Assembly (NCBI RefSeq): GCF_021018805.1
Contig: NC_086258.1
Span: forward strand, 21,172,692 to 21,236,691
Direction of reading: 5' to 3'
DNA length: 64,000 nucleotides
From: Prinia subflava
Lineage: Eukaryota; Chordata; Aves; Passeriformes; Cisticolidae
Each line of letters opens with the position of its first letter. Position 1 is the first letter of the stretch. The translations under genes and the position numbers were made by a program. Below the pieces are notes generated by a model, which saw only the letters and a list, made by a program, of their open reading frames with translations, was not told where the DNA came from and searched no databases. Below are positions 63,555 to 64,000 of the stretch, piece after piece.

Positions 63555-63640
63555 GAAGGAAGAGTGTTGGGTCTCACAGTCTGGAGGTTGTGAGCTTGAT
63601 CCTCACACAGGGCACTACTTGTTGCATTTTATTTTCTTTT
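63555..63640 (+). mobile_element. Possible tRNA-derived SINE fragment
   Basis: The sequence gaggttgtgagcttgatcct, then cacacagggcactac and a T-rich end, resembles the T-arm/B-box and tail of a tRNA-derived SINE. It is short and lacks a clear A-box. Confidence 0.3.
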
Positions 63641-63644
63641 TGCC

Positions 63645-64000
63645 AGGGTCAGGATTAAACATTCGAGACAGTGTTTCTTGTTCAGACTCAAATGTTTATT
63701 GATTCTTATCTATATTACAGTCTCACAAACTGTGAGTTCTACAGCATTTGTAGCTAACAAACTAAAAATGGCCCTTTCTCTCTCTACAAGGCCTTTTAAG
63801 GATAAACTGTCCAATTATGAAATGACACCTATATTATTTTTACTTTTAACCCAATAACCAACGACCTGTGGCCCGCAATGTGAATTTTTCTACCCAATTA
63901 CAAAATACCAGACCCATGAAGAAGAAGGTGAAAAAGGACTTAGCCTAGGCCCTAAAACCTCCATCTTGCTTTATAGATATATTACTATATTCTAAAACCT
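63645..64000 (-). mobile_element. LTR family C (cut by window end)
   Basis: It shares ttcttatctat, acccaataacc, tgtggcccgca, catgaagaagaagg and cctccatcttgc with the copy at 46553. It runs off the window at the right. Confidence 0.7.

Noticed and set aside
1..64000. A novel enzymatic, defence or mobile gene system
   Set aside because: All well-supported coding sequence belongs to one dynein gene. No other exon sets, RNA genes or full-length transposon genes could be supported.

Overview
This window is vertebrate nuclear DNA, almost certainly from a bird and probably a songbird. It is dense in CR1 LINE 3' ends (about 28 pieces), carries several families of LTRs, and holds one large multi-exon gene with GT-AG introns. 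There is no sign of bacterial, plasmid or phage organisation. The microsatellites and GC-rich exons fit an avian microchromosome.

One gene runs the whole length on the + strand: an outer-arm axonemal dynein heavy chain of the DNAH9/DNAH11/DNAH17 group. I call it DNAH9-like, because the AAA5-AAA6 exons agree best with what I remember of DNAH9; DNAH17 is the main alternative. I could place 21 consecutive internal exons (A-U, positions 222-63314). Their phases agree at every junction and they total 3816 nt, or 1272 codons, with no stop or frameshift. The gene continues past both window ends. The segment runs from the end of AAA3 through AAA4 (intact Walker A, exon C), the stalk with its microtubule-binding domain (exons G-J), AAA5 and the buttress (exons K-P) and into AAA6 (exons Q-U). 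This is the part of the motor that couples the ATPase ring to the ciliary doublet microtubule.

Introns range from about 250 bp to 13 kb. At 1-7 kb they are short, with CR1 pieces, a minisatellite (about 5990-6355) and a repeat touching exon D. At 7-12.5 kb lies a large intron with a three-part hexanucleotide microsatellite. At 15-34 kb are MTBD, AAA5 and CR1/LTR-rich introns, with a GC-AG intron after exon K. At 34.5-35.2 kb the end of exon N and its splice donor are repeated three more times in the intron. The 42.6-55.6 kb interval is a 13-kb intron. At 55.6-63.3 kb are the AAA6 exons and, at 61.2-62.1 kb, a large imperfect inverted repeat.

All LTR copies whose orientation I could judge lie antisense to the gene, whereas CR1 pieces lie both ways. 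Several transposable elements end within about 15-45 bp of a coding exon, so parts of the splice-acceptor regions appear to be TE-derived. I found no second protein-coding gene, RNA gene or CRISPR array, and no convincing undescribed enzymatic or defence system. The unusual content is in gene structure and repeats.
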